Part shown: in pieces, positions 1-6,970 of the stretch
How the letters are laid out: every line of letters begins with the position of its first letter
How positions within the stretch are numbered: position 1 is the first letter of the stretch
Source: a bacterium
Lineage (GTDB): Bacteria > JAMCPX01
Assembly (NCBI GenBank): GCA_027364825.1
Contig: DAHXOM010000381.1
Coordinates: forward strand, 1-8,615
Length of the DNA stretch: 8,615 bases
Reading direction: 5' to 3'
The notes under the pieces: generated by a model
Told to the model about the DNA's origin: nothing
Databases searched by the model: none
Seen by the model: only the letters and a program-made list of their open reading frames with translations
Translations under genes and position numbers: made by a program

Positions 1-438
1 ACGGACCACATGCTGTTTATAGCGGCAGGCGCTTTCCACGTCAGCAAGCCGTCGGATCTTATCCCGGAACTTCAGGGGAGGTTCCCGATCCGGGTAGAAC
101 TTGAGCCTTTGACAAAAGAGGACTTCGTCAGAATATTGACGGAGCCGGACAATGCACTGACGAAGCAATACATAGAGATGATGAAGACGGAAAACGTGGA
201 ACTCGTTTATACAAAAGAGGCCATAGAAAAGATAGCCGAGATAGCAAGCATCAGCAACGACAGGATGGAAAACATCGGAGCAAGAAGGTTACACACGGTC
301 ATGGAAAGACTGCTTGAAGATATATCCTTTGACACATCGAAATATAAGGCCAGCAGGTTTACGATAGATGAAAAGTACGTTGGAGACAAACTCAATCCGA
401 TCCTGAAGAACGAGGATCTGAGCAAGTATATATTGTAA
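1..438 (+). CDS. hslU: ATP-dependent protease ATPase subunit HslU, C-terminal part (5' end outside window)
   Basis: HslU is the AAA+ unfoldase of the cytoplasmic HslUV (ClpYQ) protease. It unfolds substrates and feeds them into the HslV peptidase. The reading frame is open from base 1, so the gene begins upstream and the ATG at base 10 is internal. About 145 residues are visible, against roughly 440 for the family, so this is the last third. The segment ELQGRFPIRVEL near visible residue 27 carries the arginine that in HslU acts in trans on the neighbouring ATP site. NIGARRLHT is the sensor-2 region of the C-terminal domain. The protein ends EDLSKYIL, like the E. coli tail EDLSRFIL that inserts into HslV, so the C-terminus looks complete and functional. 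hslV is expected just upstream but is not seen. The stop is 2 nt before argB, suggesting co-transcription. Identification is very secure. Confidence 0.97.
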   Translation, partial: TDHMLFIAAGAFHVSKPSDLIPELQGRFPIRVELEPLTKEDFVRILTEPDNALTKQYIEMMKTENVELVYTKEAIEKIAEIASISNDRMENIGARRLHTVMERLLEDISFDTSKYKASRFTIDEKYVGDKLNPILKNEDLSKYIL

Positions 439-440
439 AA

Positions 441-1307
441 ATGGAACAAAACATCTACAAGGCATCTGTTCTCATAGAGGCGCTGCCGTATATAAAAAGC
501 TTTTACGGCAAGACATTCGTGTTTAAATTCGGCGGCCATGCAATGCTGGATGAAGAGCTGAAGAATAATTTTGCACGGGACATCATCCTGATGTGGTACA
601 TAGGCCTGAAACCCGTGGTTGTGCACGGCGGAGGACCCCAGATAGACGACCTGTTGAAACAGCTCGGTAAGGAAAGCAAGTTCATTGACGGGCTGCGAAT
701 AACCGACGAAAAGACCATGGATGTCGTGGAGATGGTCCTTGTGGGAAAGATCAACAAGGAAATCGTCGGCCTGATCAACCATCTCGGAGGCAAGGCCGTG
801 GGCATAAGCGGGGAAGACGGTAAACTGTTGATAGCCAAAATGGTGGAGATGAAGAGCACGGAGAGCGGAGACATGCTCGATATGGGCAGGACCGGGGACA
901 TCGTAAGCGCCGATACCAAGATCATCAGGACGCTCGAGCTGAACCACTTTATACCAGTCATAGCGCCGGTCGCTGTCGGGGATGACGGCCGGGCTTTTAA
1001 TGTCAATGCCGATGTTGCGGCCGCAACAATCGCATCATCCCTGAAGGCTGAAAAACTCATCATGCTCACGGATGTCGACGGGGTGCTTGATAATAACGGC
1101 AAATTATTGCCGGACATAAAATCCAAAGACGTTGAAGGGCTCATAAGTTCCGGGGTGATAAAAGGCGGCATGATCCCGAAGGTGAGGTATGCTGTAGAAG
1201 CAATCAAGCATGGCGTAAAGAAATGTCATATCATCGACGGAAGGATCCCCCATGCCGTACTACTCGAGATATTCACGCCGGAAGGTGTGGGGACGGAGAT
1301 AATTTAA
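441..1307 (+). CDS. argB: Acetylglutamate kinase
   Basis: ArgB phosphorylates N-acetyl-L-glutamate with ATP, the second step of arginine synthesis, in the cytoplasm. The 288 residues match the usual family length. Visible motifs of the amino acid kinase fold are KFGG at 29-32, HGGGPQI at 62-68 (acetylglutamate loop), R86 in the GLRITDE segment, NVNAD at 187-191, LTDVDGV near 209-215 and IKGGMIPK at 240-247. The usual KYGGNAM reads KFGGHAM here, a mild variant. The first 25 residues form an extra helix (KASVLIEALPYIKSF), and near the end lies HIIDGRIPHAVLLEIF. In this family both are characteristic of hexameric, arginine-inhibited kinases, so feedback inhibition by arginine is likely; that is inference from family knowledge. 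The start is only 2 nt after the hslU stop with no clear Shine-Dalgarno, so translation probably depends on coupling to hslU. Confidence 0.97.
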   Translation: MEQNIYKASVLIEALPYIKSFYGKTFVFKFGGHAMLDEELKNNFARDIILMWYIGLKPVVVHGGGPQIDDLLKQLGKESKFIDGLRITDEKTMDVVEMVLVGKINKEIVGLINHLGGKAVGISGEDGKLLIAKMVEMKSTESGDMLDMGRTGDIVSADTKIIRTLELNHFIPVIAPVAVGDDGRAFNVNADVAAATIASSLKAEKLIMLTDVDGVLDNNGKLLPDIKSKDVEGLISSGVIKGGMIPKVRYAVEAIKHGVKKCHIIDGRIPHAVLLEIFTPEGVGTEII

Positions 1308-1310
1308 AAC

Positions 1311-1359
1311 ATTCAAAATTCAAGACTCAAGATTCAAAATTCAAGATTAAATATTAAAA
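1311..1359 (+). repeat. Seven tandem copies of a 7-bp unit (consensus ATTCAAR) between argB and argD
   Basis: The argB-argD spacer contains exactly seven head-to-tail heptamers. Copies 1 to 5 are ATTCAAA, ATTCAAG, ACTCAAG, ATTCAAA and ATTCAAG; the last two decay to ATTAAAT and ATTAAAA. The array begins 3 nt after the argB stop and ends 16 nt before the argD ATG, so it fills most of the spacer. It leaves free the argD ribosome binding site (AAGGA, 1362-1366). The period of 7 is not a multiple of 3 and the array does not code. The complementary strand carries repeated TTGAAT, which superficially recalls the TGAAT half-site of arginine repressor boxes, but the copies are direct rather than inverted. 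Function is unknown; it may simply be a slippage-prone simple repeat. Confidence 0.85.
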
Positions 1360-1375
1360 TGAAGGACATACTCAG

Positions 1376-2581
1376 ATGAAGAAAGATAGTACCATAAATC
1401 TTACCGATAATTTTATCATGCACACCTATAAGAGGATACCCGTTGTCATAACCAGGGGCAAAGGCATATACCTGTGGGACAGTAACGGTAAAAAGTATAT
1501 GGACTTTCTCGGCGCACGGGGAGCTGCAAACATAGGTTATTCCAATCCGGACGTTATAAAAGCCATTACAGAACAGGCAAAAAAGCTCATCCTTGTAACA
1601 AATGATTTTTATACCGCTCCACAGGCCGGGCTTGCACAGTTGATCACAAAAAATTCTTTCGCGGACCAGGTATTTTTCTGTAACAGCGGTGCCGAGGCAA
1701 ACGAGGGCGCACTCAAGCTGTCCAGGCTTTATTCGTACAAAAAATACGGCCAGGGAAGGTATGTTATTGTAAGTGCCATCAACTCTTTTCACGGCAGAAC
1801 ATACGGGACACTTTCAGCAACGGGACAAAAAAAATATCAGATTGGTTTTGAGCCGATGTTACCGGGCTTCAGGCAGGTACGTTTCAATGATATCGAGGAC
1901 ATGCATGCGGCATTGGGAGACGATGTGTGCGCGGTCATTCTCGAGCCTGTTCAGGGTGAAGGGGGCATTTATCCGGCAACAAAAGAGTATATCGATTTTG
2001 TACGGGACCAGACTCAAAAAAAGGACATCCTTTTGATCATGGACGAGGTCCAGGTAGGACTCGGCAGAACAGGCACGCTGTTCGCATATGAACACTACGG
2101 CATAAAACCGGATATGGTAACGATTGCAAAATCCATCGCAGGCGGAGTACCGATGGGCGCACTGCTTGCAACAAAGGCCGTGTCTGCCTTTTTCGACTAC
2201 GGGACCCATGGCACAACGTTTGGAGGCTCACCCCTTGCAGCAGCAGCGGGTATAGCTTCGATAAATTATATAATAAAACACAGGCTGCCCGGGAATGCCA
2301 AAAAGCTTGGAGCTGTTGCGTCAAAACAACTGTTGGAGATGAAGAAAAAATATCCGGATAAGATAAAGGATATCAGGGGCATGGGGCTTGCGATCGGCAT
2401 AGAGCTTTATGATGCCAGCCTTGCAGCCAGGGTTTTTGACGAATGCCTGAAATCGGGGCTTATCGTCAATGTAACGAACGGAAATATCATTCGGTTTCTG
2501 CCGCCGCTCATCATAACCGCGCAGGAGCTAAAAAAAGGCATAGCCCTCTTTGAAAAGGCCGTTTTAGCCGGCCTGAAATAA
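1376..2581 (+). CDS. argD: Acetylornithine aminotransferase (class III, PLP-dependent)
   Basis: ArgD transfers an amino group from glutamate to N-acetylglutamate 5-semialdehyde, giving N-acetylornithine, the fourth step of the acetylated arginine pathway. Many ArgD enzymes also serve lysine synthesis as succinyldiaminopimelate aminotransferase, which the sequence cannot decide. The length of 401 residues is typical. Fold-type I landmarks are NSGAEAN at 103-109 (phosphate-binding loop), SFHGRT near 137-142, the cofactor-side glutamate E190 in LEPVQGEGG, D223 and Q226 in MDEVQVG (D223 pairs with the pyridine nitrogen), and K252 in TIAKSIAGG, the Schiff-base lysine. All expected residues are present. 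The ATG is preceded by AAGGA at 1362-1366 with a 9-nt spacer, which supports this start. The upstream spacer is almost entirely the 7-bp repeat array. No convincing terminator follows the stop. Confidence 0.96.
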   Translation: MKKDSTINLTDNFIMHTYKRIPVVITRGKGIYLWDSNGKKYMDFLGARGAANIGYSNPDVIKAITEQAKKLILVTNDFYTAPQAGLAQLITKNSFADQVFFCNSGAEANEGALKLSRLYSYKKYGQGRYVIVSAINSFHGRTYGTLSATGQKKYQIGFEPMLPGFRQVRFNDIEDMHAALGDDVCAVILEPVQGEGGIYPATKEYIDFVRDQTQKKDILLIMDEVQVGLGRTGTLFAYEHYGIKPDMVTIAKSIAGGVPMGALLATKAVSAFFDYGTHGTTFGGSPLAAAAGIASINYIIKHRLPGNAKKLGAVASKQLLEMKKKYPDKIKDIRGMGLAIGIELYDASLAARVFDECLKSGLIVNVTNGNIIRFLPPLIITAQELKKGIALFEKAVLAGLK

Positions 2582-2646
2582 CAACTGCTTTCTGCTTTTT
2601 TCCTGCAGCCGCCGGCAATACCGCGCGCTTCGGCCAAACATTGCTA

Positions 2647-2675
2647 TTGACAGGATACCGGAAATCTTTAAGGAT
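2647..2675 (+). promoter_or_regulatory. Possible sigma-70-type promoter upstream of argF (weak)
   Basis: The argD-argF spacer (246 bp) is the longest gap inside the arginine block, so a separate promoter is plausible. A perfect TTGACA lies at 2647-2652. The hexamer 17 nt further on, AAGGAT at 2670-2675, matches only 3 of 6 positions of TATAAT. A better -10-like TTTAAT at 2694-2699 lacks a -35 at the right distance. The rest of 2582-2744 shows no gene, no clear terminator for argD and no palindromic arginine box. Confidence 0.2.
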
Positions 2676-2744
2676 ATCCCCTGAACACTATGCTTTAATT
2701 TGATAAAACAACACAGTCATGGTAACGTGTTTCGGATAAATCCT

Positions 2745-2799
2745 GTTAGAAAGGACGCGGCTCTAAATCACGCCTGCGTGCAGGTACGGCCTTCCTAAC
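2745..2799. repeat. Imperfect inverted repeat with inner hairpin, upstream of argF
   Basis: Left arm GTTAGAAAGGACG (2745-2757) and right arm CGGCCTTCCTAAC (2787-2799) can pair at 11 of 13 positions. The mismatches are A2750/C2794 and A2755/G2789. On the complementary strand the first becomes a G-U pair, so a - strand RNA would fold slightly better. The 29-nt interior holds two mutually exclusive small stems: CACGC with GCGTG (2769-2773 and 2776-2780), and CCTG with CAGG (2773-2776 and 2781-2784). The element ends 28 nt before the argF ATG and no T-run follows it, so it does not look like a terminator. It could be a leader structure for argF, a dispersed palindromic repeat, or a relic of a small mobile element; the sequence alone does not decide. 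Confidence 0.5.
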
Positions 2800-2827
2800 C
2801 GGGGTAAAATAAACAGAAGAGGAAGGT

Positions 2828-3733
2828 ATGCCAAAACGAGATTTGACCAGTATATTTGACTTAAGCGAAACAGAGATTGAAGGTCTGATAAAAGAAGCGG
2901 TTAGACTGAAAAAGGAAAAAAAGCGCTCACTTCCGTTACAAGGAAAAACACTTGCCATGATCTTCGAGAAATCCTCAACAAGAACAAGGGTATCGTTTGA
3001 AGCGGGGATGTATCAGCTCGGTGGAATGGCTCTCTATCTCAATTCCACGGACCTGCATCTCGGCAGGGGTGAGACCATCCAGGACACTGCAAGAACCCTT
3101 TCCCGGTATGTCGACTGCATCATGATCAGGACCTTTGCCCACGACAATGTGACACAGCTCGCAAACGCGGCATCGGTGCCCGTTATCAACGGACTTTCCG
3201 ATCTTTCCCACCCCTGCCAGATACTCAGCGACCTTCTCACCGTGTATGAAAAAAAGGGTGATTACAAAAAGCCTGTCTACGCTTATATCGGCGACGGGAA
3301 CAATGTTTTAAACTCCTGGATCGAGGCTGCGGGCATACTGGGCCTCAACCTGAAGATTGCGACGCCGGCATTACATAAGCCGTCACAAGCTATCTTGAAA
3401 AAGTCACTGGCCATGAACCCAAAATCCGTAACACTGTACGATAACCCGGCTGATGCGGTCCGGGATGCCGATATTGTTTATACCGATGTATGGGTCAGCA
3501 TGGGGCAGGAGGATTTACGAGAAGAGAAACTGAAGGCCTTCTCAGGATTCCAGATCAACGACTCCCTGCTGAAACATGCAAGGCCTGATGCAATTGTAAT
3601 GCACTGCCTGCCCGCACACAGGGGTGAAGAGATAACATCAGGGGTGCTGGACGGCAGGCAATCGGTCGTTTTCGATCAGGCTGAGAACAGGCTTCATATG
3701 CAAAAAGCGCTCTTAAAATTCTTAATCAAATAA
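2828..3733 (+). CDS. argF: Ornithine carbamoyltransferase
   Basis: ArgF condenses carbamoyl phosphate with ornithine to give citrulline and phosphate in the cytoplasm. The length of 301 residues is typical for the anabolic enzyme. The carbamoyl phosphate motif STRTR is at 50-54. HPCQ at 128-131 completes that site. The ornithine-side signatures are DVWVSMG at 220-226 (the mobile SMG loop) and HCLPAHRG at 259-266, which contains the ornithine-binding cysteine C260. The ornithine-type HCLP and SMG motifs argue against aspartate carbamoyltransferase and against acetylornithine or putrescine carbamoyltransferases. The start is supported by a purine-rich AGAGGA about 4 nt upstream. The 246-bp gap from argD contains an inverted repeat and a weak promoter candidate, so argF may be expressed partly on its own. 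argG and argH, often downstream in related clusters, are replaced here by glmU after only 16 nt. Confidence 0.97.
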   Translation: MPKRDLTSIFDLSETEIEGLIKEAVRLKKEKKRSLPLQGKTLAMIFEKSSTRTRVSFEAGMYQLGGMALYLNSTDLHLGRGETIQDTARTLSRYVDCIMIRTFAHDNVTQLANAASVPVINGLSDLSHPCQILSDLLTVYEKKGDYKKPVYAYIGDGNNVLNSWIEAAGILGLNLKIATPALHKPSQAILKKSLAMNPKSVTLYDNPADAVRDADIVYTDVWVSMGQEDLREEKLKAFSGFQINDSLLKHARPDAIVMHCLPAHRGEEITSGVLDGRQSVVFDQAENRLHMQKALLKFLIK

Positions 3734-3736
3734 CAG

Positions 3737-3742
3737 AGGAGG
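3737..3742 (+). promoter_or_regulatory. Perfect Shine-Dalgarno AGGAGG for glmU
   Basis: AGGAGG lies 7 nt upstream of the ATG at 3750, just after the argF stop. It is the strongest ribosome binding site in the window and fixes the glmU start. Since glmS and the antiporter have only weak sites and overlapping starts, this site may set the translation rate of the whole three-gene block. Confidence 0.8.
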
Positions 3743-3749
3743 GACATCC

Positions 3750-5141
3750 ATGGATACAAAACTTTATACCATCATCCTCGCGGCCGGTGAAGGCAAACGG
3801 ATGAAATCCGATATTCCCAAGGTTTTTCATCCTATCGGCGGACTGCCCATGATAGAGTACGTCCTGAGAAGGGCGATTGATCTGCCTTCCGATAAAGTTG
3901 TTGTTGTTGTCGGAATCGGCAAAGAAATAATCATGGACTATGTTGCAAAACGGTATGAAGATGCGCTCTTTGTCCATCAGAACAAGCAGCTCGGCACTGC
4001 GGATGCCGTTAAATCATCGGCGCAGGAGCTGTCCGAACTCGAGGGAGATGTCCTGATACTGAACGGGGACGTGCCGTTGATAAAACATGTACTTATTAAA
4101 GACTTTTACGAACACTACAAAGAAGCCAAGGCCTCTCTCGGTTTTATAACCTCTACCCTGGATAATCCCGAGGGATACGGCAGGGTAGTCAAAAAGGCGG
4201 GCAAGTATAAAATCGTGGAAGAAAATGATGCGGACGAAAAGGTCAAAAAGATAAAAGAGATCAACGCGGGCATTTATCTGGTATCCTGCAAGGTGCTCTT
4301 CAAAGCACTGGAACGGGTCAAGCCTTCCGATGTTACGGGAGAGTATTATCTCACGGATATCATCAGCATCATACAGTCCATGAAGAAAAAGATCGTCAAC
4401 TACCATACGGATGATGCGGATCAGGTGCTCGGCGTAAACAACAGAAAGGCGCTTGCGCACTCAGAGAATATCCTCAACCAGCGCAAGCTCAACAGGCTTA
4501 TGGCAAGCGGAGTAACAATCTTTGATCCCAACAGCACCTATATTGAACAGGATGTTGTCATAGGAAAGGACAGTATCGTGTACCCGAACAGTTTCATCAT
4601 GAACGGGACAAAGATAGGAAAACGATGCATTATCTGGAACGGGTCCATTATAAAAGATTCCAAGATCAACGACGGGGTTGAGGTTAAACCGTACTCTATC
4701 ATTGAACAGAGTATCGTGGGTAAGGATTCGGTAGTCGGTCCCTTTGCAAGACTGCGTCCGGAAACCGTTCTCGATGACAATGTTCACATCGGCAACTTTG
4801 TTGAAATAAAAAAATCGTCCATGGGAAAAGGCTCAAAGGCGAACCATCTTTCTTATATCGGCGATGCAACCATAGGCAGCAGGGTCAATGTAGGCGCGGG
4901 TACGATTACCTGCAACTATGACGGGTTTAAGAAACATCCAACCGTGATCGAAGACGATGCCTTTATCGGAAGCGACACAGCCCTTGTCGCACCGGTACGG
5001 GTCGGCATGGGAGCTATCATCGGAGCTGCATCAGCCATTACCAAGGATGTGCCTCCGGGCGCACTGGGTATCGAGCGTTCGGATCAGCGGAACATAGAGG
5101 GGTACGCCATGAAGAGAAAAAGCAAGCTCGGAAGCAGATAA
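3750..5141 (+). CDS. glmU: Bifunctional GlcNAc-1-phosphate uridyltransferase / glucosamine-1-phosphate N-acetyltransferase
   Basis: GlmU acetylates glucosamine-1-phosphate with acetyl-CoA and then couples the product to UTP, giving UDP-GlcNAc for peptidoglycan and lipopolysaccharide. The 463 residues form both domains. The N-terminal pyrophosphorylase starts with LAAGEGKRMKS (10-20) and has QLGTADA (80-86), NGDVPL (105-110, metal-binding D108), GYGRVV, NAGIYLV, TGEYYLTD and GVNNR. From about residue 255 the C-terminal part is a left-handed beta-helix of hexapeptide repeats. Acetyltransferase residues match E. coli GlmU with an offset of 3: R336, K354, the catalytic-base histidine H366, Y369, N380 and K395. 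Nothing is missing, so both activities are expected. It follows argF by 16 nt and overlaps glmS by 1 nt (TAATG). Confidence 0.97.
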   Translation: MDTKLYTIILAAGEGKRMKSDIPKVFHPIGGLPMIEYVLRRAIDLPSDKVVVVVGIGKEIIMDYVAKRYEDALFVHQNKQLGTADAVKSSAQELSELEGDVLILNGDVPLIKHVLIKDFYEHYKEAKASLGFITSTLDNPEGYGRVVKKAGKYKIVEENDADEKVKKIKEINAGIYLVSCKVLFKALERVKPSDVTGEYYLTDIISIIQSMKKKIVNYHTDDADQVLGVNNRKALAHSENILNQRKLNRLMASGVTIFDPNSTYIEQDVVIGKDSIVYPNSFIMNGTKIGKRCIIWNGSIIKDSKINDGVEVKPYSIIEQSIVGKDSVVGPFARLRPETVLDDNVHIGNFVEIKKSSMGKGSKANHLSYIGDATIGSRVNVGAGTITCNYDGFKKHPTVIEDDAFIGSDTALVAPVRVGMGAIIGAASAITKDVPPGALGIERSDQRNIEGYAMKRKSKLGSR

Positions 5142-6970
5142 TGTGCGGCATCGTCGGGTACATCGGCAAGAGGCACGCACTCCCCATTATCCTCGACGGC
5201 CTGAAAAGGCTTGAGTACAGGGGATATGATTCCTCAGGTGTTGCTATACTGACGGACGCGGGACTTGTCCTCAAAAGGAAAAAGGGCAAGATAAAAGACC
5301 TCGTAGGACTTGTCGGACAGGAAACAATCAACGGCACCACAGGACTCGGACATACCCGCTGGGCAACCCATGGAAAACCATCCGATGAAAATGCACATCC
5401 CCACAGGGCCGGTGATGTTGTTGTTGTCCATAACGGTATCATTGAAAACTATACCGAGCTCAGGGCGGTATTAAAAGGCAGGGGGCATCACTTTAAATCA
5501 GAAACAGACACCGAGATAATAGCCCACCTGATAGAGGATCATATCAAGTCCGGAGAGTCGTTCGAACTTGCAGTACTTGCTTCGATCAACCAATTAAAAG
5601 GTTCTTTTGCACTCGGTATCATGCACACAAAGAGCCCGGACAGGCTCATCGCCGTACGGGAAGCGAGTCCCCTGGTAATCGGCTTTGGAAATACTGAGAA
5701 TATCTTCGCATCGGACATGCCCGCAATCCTGCCGTATACAAACAACATGCTGTTTATGAACGACGGGACGGTGGCTGTTATCACGGCGGACAGCGTAAAG
5801 CTTCTGGATTTTACCGGCAGTCCGCTTCCGGTGAATCCAAAACATTTCGATATAAACCCTGCAACCGCGGAAAAAGGCGGATACAAGCATTTTATGCAAA
5901 AAGAGATTTTTGAACAGCCGCAGGCAATAACGGATACCATGAGGGACAGGCTCCTGTTTGATAAAAAAGAAATAGACCTCAACGAGGCAGGGCTTGAAGG
6001 GAAATTACTCCACGCCATGAAAAGGATCAATTTTGTTGCATGCGGGACATCGTACCATGCCGGCCTGACGGGTAAATATATCATAGAAGAGATGACGGGT
6101 ATCCCTGTTGACGTCGATGTTGCGTCAGAATTCAGGTACAAAACACCGCTCCTCGGCAATGAAACTTTAACCATTGCCATATCGCAGTCCGGTGAAACGG
6201 CAGATACTCTTGCGGCCATACGGCTCGCAAAAAAACACGGCAGCCGCATCCTGAGTATATGCAATGTTATCGACAGCACCATAGCACGGGAATCGGACCA
6301 CGTTCTCTACACCCATGCGGGTCCTGAAATCAGTGTCGCATCCACCAAGGCCTTTACTTCACAGCTGATCGCTATCTACCTCATAGCCATCCACATAGGC
6401 AGGAGCATCGGCAGGATTTCAAAGCAGCAGGCTTCATTGTATATAGATACCCTGGTCACGATTCCATCCCTGCTGGATAATCTGCTGAAACAGGAAGACA
6501 AGATCATCGCCCTTGCAAAGGAATATGCAAAGTGCTCCGATTTCCTGTACCTGGGCAGGGGGATCAGCTACCCTGTGGCGCTTGAAGGTGCATTAAAACT
6601 AAAAGAAATATCCTATATCCATGCAGAGGGGTATCCTGCAGGCGAGATCAAGCACGGACCTATTGCCCTTGTTAACCGGGATATGCCTGTGGTTTTCATA
6701 GCCGTCAAAGGCAGGGTCTTTGAAAAGATCAAAAACAATATAGAAGAGGTAAAGGCAAGGGATGGGAGGATCATAAGTTTTACGAATACCGGCAACAATG
6801 ATATCCAGAACCTGTCCGATTCATTCTTTTTGCTTCCCGAGATTGACGAACTTTTCACTCCGATACTTTCCATTGTCCCGCTCCAGCTGCTCGCATATCA
6901 CATTGCTGTTATGAACGGCACCGATGTAGATCAACCAAAGAACCTGGCGAAAAGTGTTACCGTGGAATAA
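5141..6970 (+). CDS. glmS: Glutamine--fructose-6-phosphate aminotransferase (isomerizing)
   Basis: GlmS converts fructose-6-phosphate and glutamine to glucosamine-6-phosphate and glutamate, the entry step of amino sugar synthesis. The 609 residues equal the E. coli length. The class II amidotransferase domain starts MCGIVGYIG; C2 becomes the N-terminal nucleophile after Met removal. It also shows HTRWATHG (R73), HNG (97-99) and ETDTE (D123). Two SIS sugar-isomerase domains follow, with CGTS at 301-304, SQSGE at 348-352, STKAFTSQ, the isomerase residues E482, K486, E489 and H505, and a C-terminal NLAKSVTVE with K604. The full set argues for true GlmS rather than a deglycase or single-SIS relative. 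The start overlaps the glmU stop by 1 nt with only a weak upstream GGAAG, which implies translational coupling. No room exists for a glmS ribozyme, so control by glucosamine-6-phosphate through that RNA is not expected. Confidence 0.97.
   Translation: MCGIVGYIGKRHALPIILDGLKRLEYRGYDSSGVAILTDAGLVLKRKKGKIKDLVGLVGQETINGTTGLGHTRWATHGKPSDENAHPHRAGDVVVVHNGIIENYTELRAVLKGRGHHFKSETDTEIIAHLIEDHIKSGESFELAVLASINQLKGSFALGIMHTKSPDRLIAVREASPLVIGFGNTENIFASDMPAILPYTNNMLFMNDGTVAVITADSVKLLDFTGSPLPVNPKHFDINPATAEKGGYKHFMQKEIFEQPQAITDTMRDRLLFDKKEIDLNEAGLEGKLLHAMKRINFVACGTSYHAGLTGKYIIEEMTGIPVDVDVASEFRYKTPLLGNETLTIAISQSGETADTLAAIRLAKKHGSRILSICNVIDSTIARESDHVLYTHAGPEISVASTKAFTSQLIAIYLIAIHIGRSIGRISKQQASLYIDTLVTIPSLLDNLLKQEDKIIALAKEYAKCSDFLYLGRGISYPVALEGALKLKEISYIHAEGYPAGEIKHGPIALVNRDMPVVFIAVKGRVFEKIKNNIEEVKARDGRIISFTNTGNNDIQNLSDSFFLLPEIDELFTPILSIVPLQLLAYHIAVMNGTDVDQPKNLAKSVTVE

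Noticed and set aside
207..947. Long open frames on the - strand opposite hslU/argB and elsewhere (for example 503-1207 and 5539-6282)
   Set aside because: They lie opposite clearly recognisable, conserved + strand genes, have no family resemblance and low-complexity composition, so they are shadow frames.
1359..1379. Six-codon mini-ORF (MKDILR) whose TGA overlaps the argD ATG, a possible leader peptide
   Set aside because: It has no ribosome binding site, since the 7-bp repeats precede it, contains only one arginine codon, and has no attenuator hairpin. The AAGGA inside it is better explained as the argD ribosome binding site.
2582..2640. GC-rich stretch after argD with GCCGGC palindromes as an argD terminator
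   Set aside because: The possible stems are only about 4 bp with long loops and no T-run follows them.
1308..2827. Canonical palindromic arginine-repressor boxes (TGAAT...ATTCA) in the arg spacers
   Set aside because: No inverted TGAAT/ATTCA pair with suitable spacing is present in either spacer; only direct repeats of ATTCA occur before argD.
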